From Polyangiaceae bacterium (lineage in GTDB: Bacteria; Myxococcota_A; Polyangia; Polyangiales; Polyangiaceae), in the NCBI GenBank assembly GCA_013361525.1, contig JABFXY010000049.1, forward strand, positions 146,747-210,746: a DNA stretch of 64,000 nucleotides. The letters run 5' to 3'. Positions 57,015 through 64,000 of the stretch are shown in pieces; the stretch's first letter is position 1; every line of letters begins with the position of its first letter. The translations under genes were made by a program, and so were the position numbers. The notes below the pieces were generated by a model. That model saw only the letters and a list, made by a program, of their open reading frames with translations, made no database searches and was not told where the DNA came from.

Positions 57015-57212
57015 TCACTGCGCGGCCGGGGCGGCCGTGTCGGCCGGGGCAGCCGTGTCCGCCGGAGCGGAGGTCTCGGCCGGAGCAGCCGTCGTCGTCT
57101 CCGCCGGGGCGGCCGTCGAGGAGCCATCGGCCTCCTCGGCCTTCTTCTGATCGCCACCGCAGGCAACGGCAAAGAGAGCGGTGAGGGCAAAACCAAGAGC
57201 GAGCTTGTTCAT
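57015..57212 (-). CDS. Small Ala/Thr/Pro-rich lipoprotein
   Basis: 65 residues from ATG 57212, GGAGG 8 nt upstream. Signal peptide LALGFALTALFAVAC gives the lipobox. The mature ~48 residues are almost only Ala, Pro, Thr, Ser, Glu and Asp with TAAPAETT-like repeats; no folded domain. It resembles the low-complexity small lipoproteins that form abundant envelope linkers in other bacteria. The strong ribosome-binding site and three following hairpins suggest a highly expressed gene. Confidence 0.75.
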   Translation of the reverse strand: MNKLALGFALTALFAVACGGDQKKAEEADGSSTAAPAETTTAAPAETSAPADTAAPADTAAPAAQ

Positions 57213-57402
57213 TGGGGAAACCTCCAAAAAGGACACTTCGGGCGTGTCCCAATATCCGATCCCTGAAGGCACAACCAGAAAAAGAGCCCTTTCGGAGGTC
57301 GACGCGCGCCGTAGCGCCGTCAGAACCGCAGGCCCACTGCAGTTTCCTCAGGGGATCGCGTATTTATCTCTCGCTGTGGACGCACGACCCCCGGACGACG
57401 GC

Positions 57403-58899
57403 TCACGGTCGATGGCGGATCGCAGAAAAACGCGCCACACGTCCCGGTCGCAAGCGACCGAGGCGCGCGCGCGAATGCCGATCCAAGAGGGCGACGACGG
57501 GGTAACCGCCGGTGACGGCGCTGTCGGGGCCGAGCGCAATGAGGGTCCCGTCGCCGGTGACCTGAATCGCTCCAGGTAGAACGGGGTCCGGCAACGCACG
57601 GTCGTCGGCGCGTCGTGGGACCGCGGGACCGTCGAAGCGCACGCCGACTCGGTCGAGCTTGGTCGAGATTCGGAACGACGAGCCGAGGAGCCGCTCGAAG
57701 GCGTCGTCGTCGAGGCGTGGATCGGCGGCGGTCGGTTCGACGACGAGGGTGACGGGTTCATCGACTGCGGCGATCTCGGGCCGCTCGACCTCCGCCGGAC
57801 CGGAGCGCGTCGGATCGCCGACAGGCAACGTGTCGCCCTTTCGGAGGGGACGACCATCGAGCCCGCCCATCTTCGCGACGAGCAACGTCGAGCGCGAGCC
57901 GAGCACCACGGGGACCGTGAAGCCTCCGCGCACGGCTAGGTAACTGGTCCAACGCTCCTTCGGATCGACGACGATCTCGTCGCCCTTGCGCACGAGCTGC
58001 TCCGTCGCGCCGTCGATGCTGATCCAAACATCGGCTTCGGCGACGAGGCGAAGCGCGCCCATCACGACTTCGATGTTTGCGGCGTCGCGCGGATTTCCGA
58101 CCGCGTCGTTGGCGGCGTCGCAGGTCTCGGCGTCGAGCGGCCCGCTCGTCGGCAGACCCCACCGGCGAAGACCGAAGCGGCCGCTGTCTTGGATCGTCGC
58201 GATGCCGTTCGACGCGGTCACGCGCAGCGCATTCCCCGGCGCGTGCTGCGTCGTTGCACGCGCTTCGCGCAGGCGCGATTCGGTCTCACGCGCTGCAGGA
58301 CGCGGAACGAACGTGACCCGATCGAGCACCGAAATGCGGCTCGGTGGATCACGCGTGGGGTCGAACAGATGCGGATCGATCGCGCGGCCCAAGAGGTTCC
58401 ACCCGCCCGGCGATGCGAACGGATAGACACCGGTGAGTGAGCCGGCGACCCCGACCGATCCGGCGGGAACACGCGCGCGAGGTTGAGCCAAGCGAGGGCG
58501 AACGAGGAGCGGATCGACCTCGCCGAGGTAGGCGAAGCCGGGCATGAAGCCGCTCAAGAGCGCGACGTAGGCACGGCTTGCGTGCAGGTCGACGACGCGC
58601 TCGACCGAGACGCCGAGGGACGATGCGACGGCAGCGAGATCCGGGCCGTCGTAGACGACGTCGATGACATGAGAGCTCGGCCCGTGCGCGCGAGACTCGG
58701 GCGACGCCACATCGGGCTCGTTCGTGAACGAGCCGACCACGAGGACGTTTCGACCACCGACAACGACGTCGCACGCCGGGTTCGTCGCTTCGATCGCCCG
58801 CGCGAGGTCGGCGAGCGATCGCGCGCGTTCGACGGCGTCGCCGGGCAGCACATCCGGCGCGACCAGCGTTGCTTCCCCGAAGGACGTGCGGGTCTTCAC
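57403..58899 (-). CDS. 5-oxoprolinase subunits PxpB and PxpC fused in one protein
   Basis: 498 residues. Residues 1-215 are PxpB/KipI-like (SGFMPGFAYLGEVDP, PAGSVGVAGSLTGVYPFASP, GGWNLLGR); residues 225-498 are PxpC/KipA-like (ASNGIATIQDSGRFGLRRWG, SGPLDAETCDAANDAVGN). Together with PxpA they form the ATP-dependent 5-oxoprolinase that opens 5-oxoproline to glutamate. In E. coli and B. subtilis B and C are separate genes; here they are one reading frame with a short linker. The ATG overlaps the pxpA stop by 4 nt. Confidence 0.9.
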   Translation of the reverse strand: MKTRTSFGEATLVAPDVLPGDAVERARSLADLARAIEATNPACDVVVGGRNVLVVGSFTNEPDVASPESRAHGPSSHVIDVVYDGPDLAAVASSLGVSVERVVDLHASRAYVALLSGFMPGFAYLGEVDPLLVRPRLAQPRARVPAGSVGVAGSLTGVYPFASPGGWNLLGRAIDPHLFDPTRDPPSRISVLDRVTFVPRPAARETESRLREARATTQHAPGNALRVTASNGIATIQDSGRFGLRRWGLPTSGPLDAETCDAANDAVGNPRDAANIEVVMGALRLVAEADVWISIDGATEQLVRKGDEIVVDPKERWTSYLAVRGGFTVPVVLGSRSTLLVAKMGGLDGRPLRKGDTLPVGDPTRSGPAEVERPEIAAVDEPVTLVVEPTAADPRLDDDAFERLLGSSFRISTKLDRVGVRFDGPAVPRRADDRALPDPVLPGAIQVTGDGTLIALGPDSAVTGGYPVVALLDRHSRARLGRLRPGRVARFSAIRHRP

Positions 58900-59609
58900 G
58901 ACGCGAGGAGCCCCTCGGCGTCGAGCGCGGCGCGCACCGCCCGTGCGATACCGAGCGAGCCCGCGGTGTCACCGTGCGCGCAGAGCGTGTCGTAGCGACC
59001 TTCGCGCGCGAGCCTCAGCGCTTGATCGACGCAGGCCGCGGGGTCCGTGAGGAGCGCGTTCGGCTTCGAGCGTGGGACGAGGTGGCCGGCGTCGTCGTAC
59101 CGGCGATCGGCGAAACCTTCGCGGAGGAACGCGAGACCGCGCGCACGACACGCGTGCTCGAAGCGCGTGTTCGGCGCGCCCACCATCGTCGTCAGCGACG
59201 GCAGCGCGCGCAACGCGGCATCGACGATCGCGGCCGCCATGACGTCGTCGGCGTTCGCGTCGTGATAGAGCGCGCCGTGGGGCTTGAGCGCATCGATCGC
59301 GATCGCTTGCTCTTCACCGAGCGCGCGGAGCTTCGCGCATTGCGCTTCGACCGCACGCGCCGTCTCTTCCACCGAGCAGAACTTCGGATTGCGACCAAAC
59401 CCCGCACGATCCGGATACGACGGATGCGCTGCGATCTTCGCACCGTGACGCTTCGCCAGCATGAGCGCGTGGCGCATCGACGCGTCGTCGCCCGCGTGGC
59501 CCCCGCACGCGATGTTCACGCGTGTCGCGAGCGAATAGAGCTCTTCCGGCTCGTCCGGAAGCTCCCCGAGGTCGATGTTGAGCTCGATCCGATGGGGCTC
59601 GACCGCCAT
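58896..59609 (-). CDS. pxpA: 5-oxoprolinase subunit PxpA (LamB/YcsF)
   Basis: 237 residues from ATG 59609, slightly shorter than usual (~250). LamB/YcsF signatures: LNIDLGELPD, NIACGGHAGD, HPSYPDRAGFGR, LKPHGALYHDAN and the C-terminal YDTLCAHGDTAGSL. First gene of the pxpA-pxpBC operon, overlapping the fused gene by ATGA. Divergent from the membrane protein at 59635, only ~25 nt apart, so the pxp promoter must lie within or overlap that gene's start region. Confidence 0.92.
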   Translation of the reverse strand: MAVEPHRIELNIDLGELPDEPEELYSLATRVNIACGGHAGDDASMRHALMLAKRHGAKIAAHPSYPDRAGFGRNPKFCSVEETARAVEAQCAKLRALGEEQAIAIDALKPHGALYHDANADDVMAAAIVDAALRALPSLTTMVGAPNTRFEHACRARGLAFLREGFADRRYDDAGHLVPRSKPNALLTDPAACVDQALRLAREGRYDTLCAHGDTAGSLGIARAVRAALDAEGLLAS

Positions 59610-59634
59610 TGAAAGGTGATAGCCTCGGCGGCCC

Positions 59635-60672
59635 ATGGCGTTCAACCCGTACACACCTCCCGCCGCTGGATCGGGCGATCCCTATGGCCCTGGAATGCAG
59701 CCCACCGGCGGCCCGATGGAGTGGGAGCCGACCGAAGTCGCGGGGCGAGCCTGGGACGTCGTCAAGATGCACTTCTGGCCGCTCGTAGGCGCGTATTTCG
59801 TCGTCTACATCATCCAGGCCATCGTTCAGAACATCATCGGCCGGATCGTCGGGATGTTCATCGGTGCGGTCGATCCGATGCAGTTTCAGTCGATTCGAAA
59901 CGTCGACGAGCTGATGGGGCTCTACCAGAGCCTCCTCGTCTCCACGTACATCTCGATCGCCATCACGCTGCCCGTCCAAGCCTTCTTCAAGGTCGGACTG
60001 TGCAAGCTCTGGCTCGGCACCAGTCGCGGATCGGTCCCGAACTTCGGTGACATCTTCTCGGGCGGAAGTCGCACGCTCAGCATGCTCGCGGTCCTGGTCG
60101 TAAAGATGATCGCCGTCTCGGTCGGCCTGATGCTCTTCATCTTTCCGGGTGTGTGGATCGCGCTCGCCCTCAGCCAAGCGGAGTTCTTCGTCGTCGATCG
60201 CAACATGGGCGCCATCGAAGCGATGAAGGCGAGCGTCTCGGCGACGGAGGGTCAGAAGGGGAAGCTCTTCCTCTACGGGATCATCGCCTTCTTCATCATC
60301 TGCCTTGGGTTCCTGGCGTGTTGCGTCGGGTTCTTCGTCGCGTATCCCGTGGTTGGCATCGCAGGCGCCATCATCTTCACGCGCCTCACCGGCACCGCTG
60401 GTCCGCCTCCGGGCACGTTCCCTGGTTACGGACCGATGGGCCCGATGGGTGGACCGCCTCCGGGCTATGGTGGACCTCCGCCGGGCTACGGTGGGCCGCC
60501 TCCGGGCTACGGACCGCCGGGTGGTGGATTCGGTGGGCCCCCGGGTGGTGGATTTGGTGGACCGCCGGGCGGTGGGCCGCCGCCGGGCTATGGTCCTCCG
60601 GGTGGTGGGCCGCCGCCGGGGTACGGCCCGCCAGGCGGTGGTTACGGGCCCGGTGGTGGTCGGCCCTACTGA
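59635..60672 (+). CDS. Membrane protein with Gly/Pro/Tyr-rich tail
   Basis: 345 residues. Residues 1-30 are Pro/Gly-rich; four to six hydrophobic helices follow (WPLVGAYFVVYIIQAIVQNIIG, MLAVLVVKMIAVSVGLMLFIFPGVWI, LYGIIAFFIICLGFLACCVGFFV), resembling DUF975/GlpM-like membrane proteins. The C-terminal ~80 residues are low complexity, mainly GGPPPGYG and PPGGGFG units. Such tails are intrinsically disordered and often mediate self-association. It is convergent with the 60686 gene. Confidence 0.75.
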   Translation: MAFNPYTPPAAGSGDPYGPGMQPTGGPMEWEPTEVAGRAWDVVKMHFWPLVGAYFVVYIIQAIVQNIIGRIVGMFIGAVDPMQFQSIRNVDELMGLYQSLLVSTYISIAITLPVQAFFKVGLCKLWLGTSRGSVPNFGDIFSGGSRTLSMLAVLVVKMIAVSVGLMLFIFPGVWIALALSQAEFFVVDRNMGAIEAMKASVSATEGQKGKLFLYGIIAFFIICLGFLACCVGFFVAYPVVGIAGAIIFTRLTGTAGPPPGTFPGYGPMGPMGGPPPGYGGPPPGYGGPPPGYGPPGGGFGGPPGGGFGGPPGGGPPPGYGPPGGGPPPGYGPPGGGYGPGGGRPY

Positions 60673-60685
60673 TCTAGCTGACCGA

Positions 60686-61534
60686 TCAAAGCGCAGCGGT
60701 CTCGCGCGCGGCTTCGAGCGCCGTCTCCATCTCGAGGACGAGCTCGTCGGCCGCGCGCTGTTCTTCCGCGGCGCGCTTCTCGACCGACATCTCGTCGATG
60801 CGCGTTTCGACGCGCGCGAGAACGTCCGCGACCCGCAGGCCCTCGCGGCTCTTCGCGTCGAGTCGTCCCGACGACACCGCCACGAGCGTCTTCTTCACGA
60901 CCGGTTCGAGCGTCGCTCGAAGCTCGGCCTCGCAGGTACGGAGCTTCCGCTCGACGCGCGCCGCGAGCGTTCGCATGCGCCCTTCGGGTGATTGTGCGCG
61001 ACGGCGTCGCGTCATGAGGACGAGCCCGACGATCGCAAAAAGCGCGACGACGCCGTACGCGCCCACAGCGAACGGGGACGTCAGCGCGTTCTGAACCGGA
61101 ACATACGCGGGCACGGCCACCGGAGGTGGCGGGTCGACGAGCTCGATCGTGATCGCGCCTTTCATCGACTCGCGAAACTCTTCGCGGGTCATGAAGCGGG
61201 AGCGCGCAAGATGCACGGTCCGGAGCGGCAGGCACGGCGCCGATACACCTGCGACGGCGCACGCCGGTGCATCTTCACCGGTCGCGACGGCGACGACCTC
61301 GTGGCTCACCGGATCGCGCGAGACGACGTGGAACCCACCGTTCTTGAAGTCGACGAGGCCACCGGCGTCGATGCTGGATCCGCCGGGCGCGCCCTCGGGC
61401 CACGTCGTCGTCGCAGCGTCGATCGTCGCGCCGTCCGCGCTGCGAAAGCTTCCTTTGAGTCGTATCTCGCGCCCCGGCTGGACGTCGACCGGCTCGGCGA
61501 AGTTGGATAGGTCGAGACGTTGGGGGTCGGGCAT
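60686..61534 (-). CDS. Single-pass membrane protein, unknown
   Basis: 282 residues. An N-terminal ~140-residue beta-rich region (DVQPGREIRLKGSFRSADGA, GGFHVVSRDPVSHEVV) is followed by one membrane helix at about 155-175 (FAVGAYGVVALFAIVGLVLM) and a C-terminal ~105-residue charged helix. No signal peptide seen. It starts 3 nt after the stop of the VWA lipoprotein gene on the same strand, so they form an operon. Confidence 0.75.
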   Translation of the reverse strand: MPDPQRLDLSNFAEPVDVQPGREIRLKGSFRSADGATIDAATTTWPEGAPGGSSIDAGGLVDFKNGGFHVVSRDPVSHEVVAVATGEDAPACAVAGVSAPCLPLRTVHLARSRFMTREEFRESMKGAITIELVDPPPPVAVPAYVPVQNALTSPFAVGAYGVVALFAIVGLVLMTRRRRAQSPEGRMRTLAARVERKLRTCEAELRATLEPVVKKTLVAVSSGRLDAKSREGLRVADVLARVETRIDEMSVEKRAAEEQRAADELVLEMETALEAARETAAL

Positions 61535-61537
61535 GGC

Positions 61538-63496
61538 TCAGCGAAGGTGAACGCCGCCCGCCGATTCCATCATCATCGCGAGCACCAGAGAATCGCCGAG
61601 CTTGTCTTTTCCTGCGGCGTGCATGCGCAGCCTCGAGAGGCGATTCGCGTCCTGGACAAAGAGCGGCTCTCCGAGGGTCGCGGCGGCGTGGAGGAGGAGG
61701 CCTTCACGCTCGCCGAGGAGGTCGATGGCTTCCTGACGGCGACCGTCCGCGACGAGCTGCGCGGCCTTCGTGAGCGTCTCGCCCGCGGCAAAACCCTGCA
61801 CGGTGCGGCGCACGCTCGGGTCGATCGACGCGACGCTTTCGGTGTCGCTGTTGGCGTATTCGACGCGGAGCGGCTGCTCTTCGGTGACGTTCTTCTTGCG
61901 CACGCGGTCCTTGTATTTGAGCTCCACGAGCGCCAAGTCCTTCGGCCCGACGCCCTCGGGGACGCGCAGCTTGAGGAGGATCGAGTGCGCGTCGTCGCGA
62001 GCAAAGGCCGGCATGAAGAACCGCATCCCGCCCTCGAGGTCGTTCTCGCGGTTCGTCTTGATCTTGTCGCGCTTCTCCGCCTGTTTGTCCGCGGCGACCT
62101 CGACGACACGAACCCGCGCCGCCTCCTCCGCGGACAAGCGCCGCGAGCCGTACACGTTCAACAGATCGACGCCGGGCTTCAAACGAACACGGACCTCGAC
62201 GGCGGTGGCGACGGGCTCGAGGCGCTTGTCGATCTCCGTCGCCAGCGCCGACGTGATCTGCGTCGGGCTCGGCAGGTAGTAGTAGCCGCCGGCGCCGTCG
62301 TTCGCGATCTGGCTCATCAGCGGGCCGTCGTAGTCGGTGCCGAGACCGAACGTGCTCGTCTGGATGCCGTCTTCGAAGGCGTGCAGCGCTTGTCCCGCGA
62401 GGCGGCGGCGGTCCGTCGTGCCTTCGTTCGCACGCCCGTCGGAGAGGAGCATCACGACCCGCACTGCATCTTTGCGGACCTCCTTCTTCGAGATCTGCTC
62501 GTACCCGAGGCGCAGGCCCTCCGAGATGTTCGTCCCGCCGCCTTCGGTGATCGCGGCGATGGCGTCTTTCGTCGCTTGGCGTTTGCTTCCGATCGTCGTC
62601 ATCGGCACGAGCACCTGCGCATCGCTCGAGAAGCGCACGATGGAGAACTGATCCTGCTCGTCCAGCTTGTCGACGAGCTTGCTCGCAGCGGCGCGCGCGT
62701 TCTGGATGAGCTCCCCGCGCATCGAGCCGCTCGTGTCCATGACGACGACCACGGCGAGCGGCGGGCGCCCCGCCGCAGCCTCGGCGGTCGAGCGCAACGA
62801 GAGGCGAAGGTGGACGGTGCCGCCCTCCGGCGCGAGCTTGGTGCGCTCGAGCTCGGGGAGAAGCGACAGTGTCGTGTCCTTCGGAGCGTCGATCGCGGGT
62901 GCGTAACGCGCGCCGACGTCGCTGACGATCTCACGTTCGGCCGCAGGCACGAGGCCGAGCGCGACGGCCGACTCGAACGCGGCGAGGTGTCCGCCGCCGG
63001 GTCGATACGTGGTCGCATAGCGGCCGTTCGGGTCGAGGATCTGATCCGTGAGCGGAATCGCCTCCGCCACCTTTGCCTTTTCGACCGGGGCCGTGTTGGC
63101 GGAGACCGGCGCCTCCATCGCGGGCTTCGGGCTCGGGAGCAGCCGTCCACTACCACCGAGTCCCCGGGTACCGGCGCCGCTTCCGTACCCTTGGGCTGTG
63201 CCCGGCCCGGCGGCGTGGCCGATGGTCAAACCGCCCGAGCCTTCATCCTGCTCGCCTTTGGCTTCGGCGGCTGCAAACGGCGGCGCGTTCGGCTCCTTCC
63301 CCTGTTTGGGTACGGCGTAACCACCTTCGAGCCGCTCGGGCTCTTCGGAATCGGCGCTCGACTGTGCCCGCGCGGCCTCGTCGCTGCGCTTCGACCCCTC
63401 ACACCCGAGGCTCGTCGCCACGGCCAGCGCGCCGACCATCGCTCCTTTTGCAACGATTCCAAGTCGATGGGGTCTTTGCGCGGGATGGTCGTTCAT
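61538..63496 (-). CDS. VWA-domain lipoprotein (YfbK-like)
   Basis: 652 residues from ATG 63496, with GAGG 6 nt upstream; the frame extends 22 codons further without a signal. Signal peptide GALAVATSLGC gives the lipobox. A disordered linker precedes a YfbK-type N-terminal region (ALGLVPAAEREIVSDVGARY), then a von Willebrand factor A domain with intact MIDAS (VVVMDTSGSMRG near residue 250, GTNIS, MLLSDGRANEG). The C-terminal half resembles the DUF3520 region. Such proteins bind metal-dependent ligands at the envelope. In an operon with the 60686 gene. Confidence 0.88.
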   Translation of the reverse strand: MNDHPAQRPHRLGIVAKGAMVGALAVATSLGCEGSKRSDEAARAQSSADSEEPERLEGGYAVPKQGKEPNAPPFAAAEAKGEQDEGSGGLTIGHAAGPGTAQGYGSGAGTRGLGGSGRLLPSPKPAMEAPVSANTAPVEKAKVAEAIPLTDQILDPNGRYATTYRPGGGHLAAFESAVALGLVPAAEREIVSDVGARYAPAIDAPKDTTLSLLPELERTKLAPEGGTVHLRLSLRSTAEAAAGRPPLAVVVVMDTSGSMRGELIQNARAAASKLVDKLDEQDQFSIVRFSSDAQVLVPMTTIGSKRQATKDAIAAITEGGGTNISEGLRLGYEQISKKEVRKDAVRVVMLLSDGRANEGTTDRRRLAGQALHAFEDGIQTSTFGLGTDYDGPLMSQIANDGAGGYYYLPSPTQITSALATEIDKRLEPVATAVEVRVRLKPGVDLLNVYGSRRLSAEEAARVRVVEVAADKQAEKRDKIKTNRENDLEGGMRFFMPAFARDDAHSILLKLRVPEGVGPKDLALVELKYKDRVRKKNVTEEQPLRVEYANSDTESVASIDPSVRRTVQGFAAGETLTKAAQLVADGRRQEAIDLLGEREGLLLHAAATLGEPLFVQDANRLSRLRMHAAGKDKLGDSLVLAMMMESAGGVHLR

Positions 63497-63766
63497 GGGC
63501 AGCCTCGTGGGTGGTCGCGGTTCGACGGGCGAGCGGGGCGGAAGGTCTATGGGCTGTCCCAAGTTTCGGCTCGGCCGAACGCCGAAGTCTGGACAGCGTC
63601 TACATTGTCAATTGGCCGCCCTTCGGGCGAACCAGGGCAGCTCACCGCGTCGTCGAGACGACGCACGACCGGCTCCTTTCTTAGGGTGAAAGACGAGACC
63701 ACCAGGAACGGCACGGAGTTCCCTCGATTACCCCGACGCAACACCGACCGCGCACGCCCGCGCGAG

Positions 63767-64000
63767 CTACGGCATCGGGTGCGCGTCGAAGAAGTCGAGG
63801 AGAGCCTCGCTGGCGGCGATGTCCATGTTGATCTCCCCGCCCGACCCGGCGGATTGCCCACCAGGCCATTGGTGACCATCGCCCTCGAGCGTGCAGAGCG
63901 TCACCTCCGCGCCCATCGCGCACGCGGCATACGTCTCGCACGTTGCATCGCCTTGTTGAAACGTGACCGACGGCGTCGGGTCGCATCCGTCTCGATCGAC
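63767..64000 (-). CDS. LpqC-like poly(3-hydroxybutyrate) depolymerase / esterase, C-terminal end (cut by window edge)
   Basis: The last 77 residues of a gene that begins beyond the right edge; stop TAG at 63767-63769. The sequence reads GAEVTLCTLEGDGHQWPGG, then EINMDIAASEALLDFFDAH, the characteristic end of the LpqC / feruloyl esterase / PHB depolymerase family, with the catalytic His in GDGHQWPGG. Cysteines at positions matching the family's conserved pair are present. The enzyme is usually secreted and cleaves polyester or feruloyl esters. The remainder is not visible. Confidence 0.75.
   Translation of the reverse strand, partial: VDRDGCDPTPSVTFQQGDATCETYAACAMGAEVTLCTLEGDGHQWPGGQSAGSGGEINMDIAASEALLDFFDAHPMP

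Noticed and set aside
60440..60672. GC-rich direct repeats resembling a CRISPR array
   Set aside because: Units are irregular and encode the low-complexity GGPPPGYG tail in frame; no spacers or cas genes.

Overview
The window is GC-rich chromosomal DNA, densely packed with protein genes. It has no rRNA, tRNA, CRISPR array or prophage that I can recognise. The gene content points to a myxobacterium (Myxococcota, probably Polyangiales). It holds four eukaryotic-type Ser/Thr kinases of 495-1323 residues plus one 1875-residue kinase/ATPase/histidine-kinase fusion, an FHA-sigma54 activator, many lipobox signal peptides, many small cysteine-rich lipoproteins, and a VgrG/DUF2169 secretion cluster. 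The taxonomic call is inference from content; there is no marker gene such as 16S.

Layout. 0-8.4 kb: a PAS protein cut by the left edge, a Sel1-repeat lipoprotein, a TerB/Coq4-like hybrid, several orphan lipoproteins and a membrane Ser/Thr kinase. 8.5-15.3 kb: cysteine-rich lipoproteins, an amidase, a YdcF/DUF218 membrane protein, a DUF72 protein and an HSL-type alpha/beta hydrolase. 15.3-23.4 kb: the 1875-residue trifunctional sensor kinase, a convergent Ser/Thr kinase carrying two near-identical 93-bp in-frame repeats, and a cupredoxin lipoprotein.

23.4-37.0 kb is the most interesting part, an orphan type VI secretion (T6SS) effector island. On the minus strand, in transcription order, are vgrG, an Eag-type chaperone (DUF1795), a 707-residue prePAAR/PAAR effector ending in a nucleotidyltransferase-like domain plus a SAM-methyltransferase domain, an unknown 266-residue protein, and a DUF2169 protein. 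A divergent FHA-sigma54 activator sits next to vgrG, and a sigma54-like promoter faces vgrG in the gap between them. A 1323-residue kinase/ATPase/TPR protein converges on the activator. No structural T6SS genes (sheath, baseplate, ClpV, membrane complex) are present, so the effector must rely on an apparatus encoded elsewhere.

37.0-49.4 kb is mostly housekeeping and envelope: an AI-2E-type permease, uvrB, a thiol-disulfide lipoprotein, a parvulin lipoprotein, a membrane Ser/Thr kinase next to an M20 amidohydrolase, a coupled lipoprotein/membrane protein pair and an ApbE-like flavin transferase. 49.4-52.7 kb is gene-poor and looks degraded: a start-less ORF, an atypical lipoprotein, an IS21-type transposase remnant and two cysteine-rich lipoproteins. 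52.8-64.0 kb: an enoyl-CoA hydratase, an Uup-type ABC-F ATPase, a nine-repeat cysteine-rich lipoprotein, a small lipoprotein followed by stacked hairpins, a 5-oxoprolinase operon with PxpB and PxpC fused, membrane and von Willebrand A proteins, and the C-terminus of an LpqC-like esterase cut by the right edge.

Starts were chosen from signal peptides, ribosome-binding sites and ATGA overlaps where visible. Domain calls rest on motif recognition by eye, without database searches.
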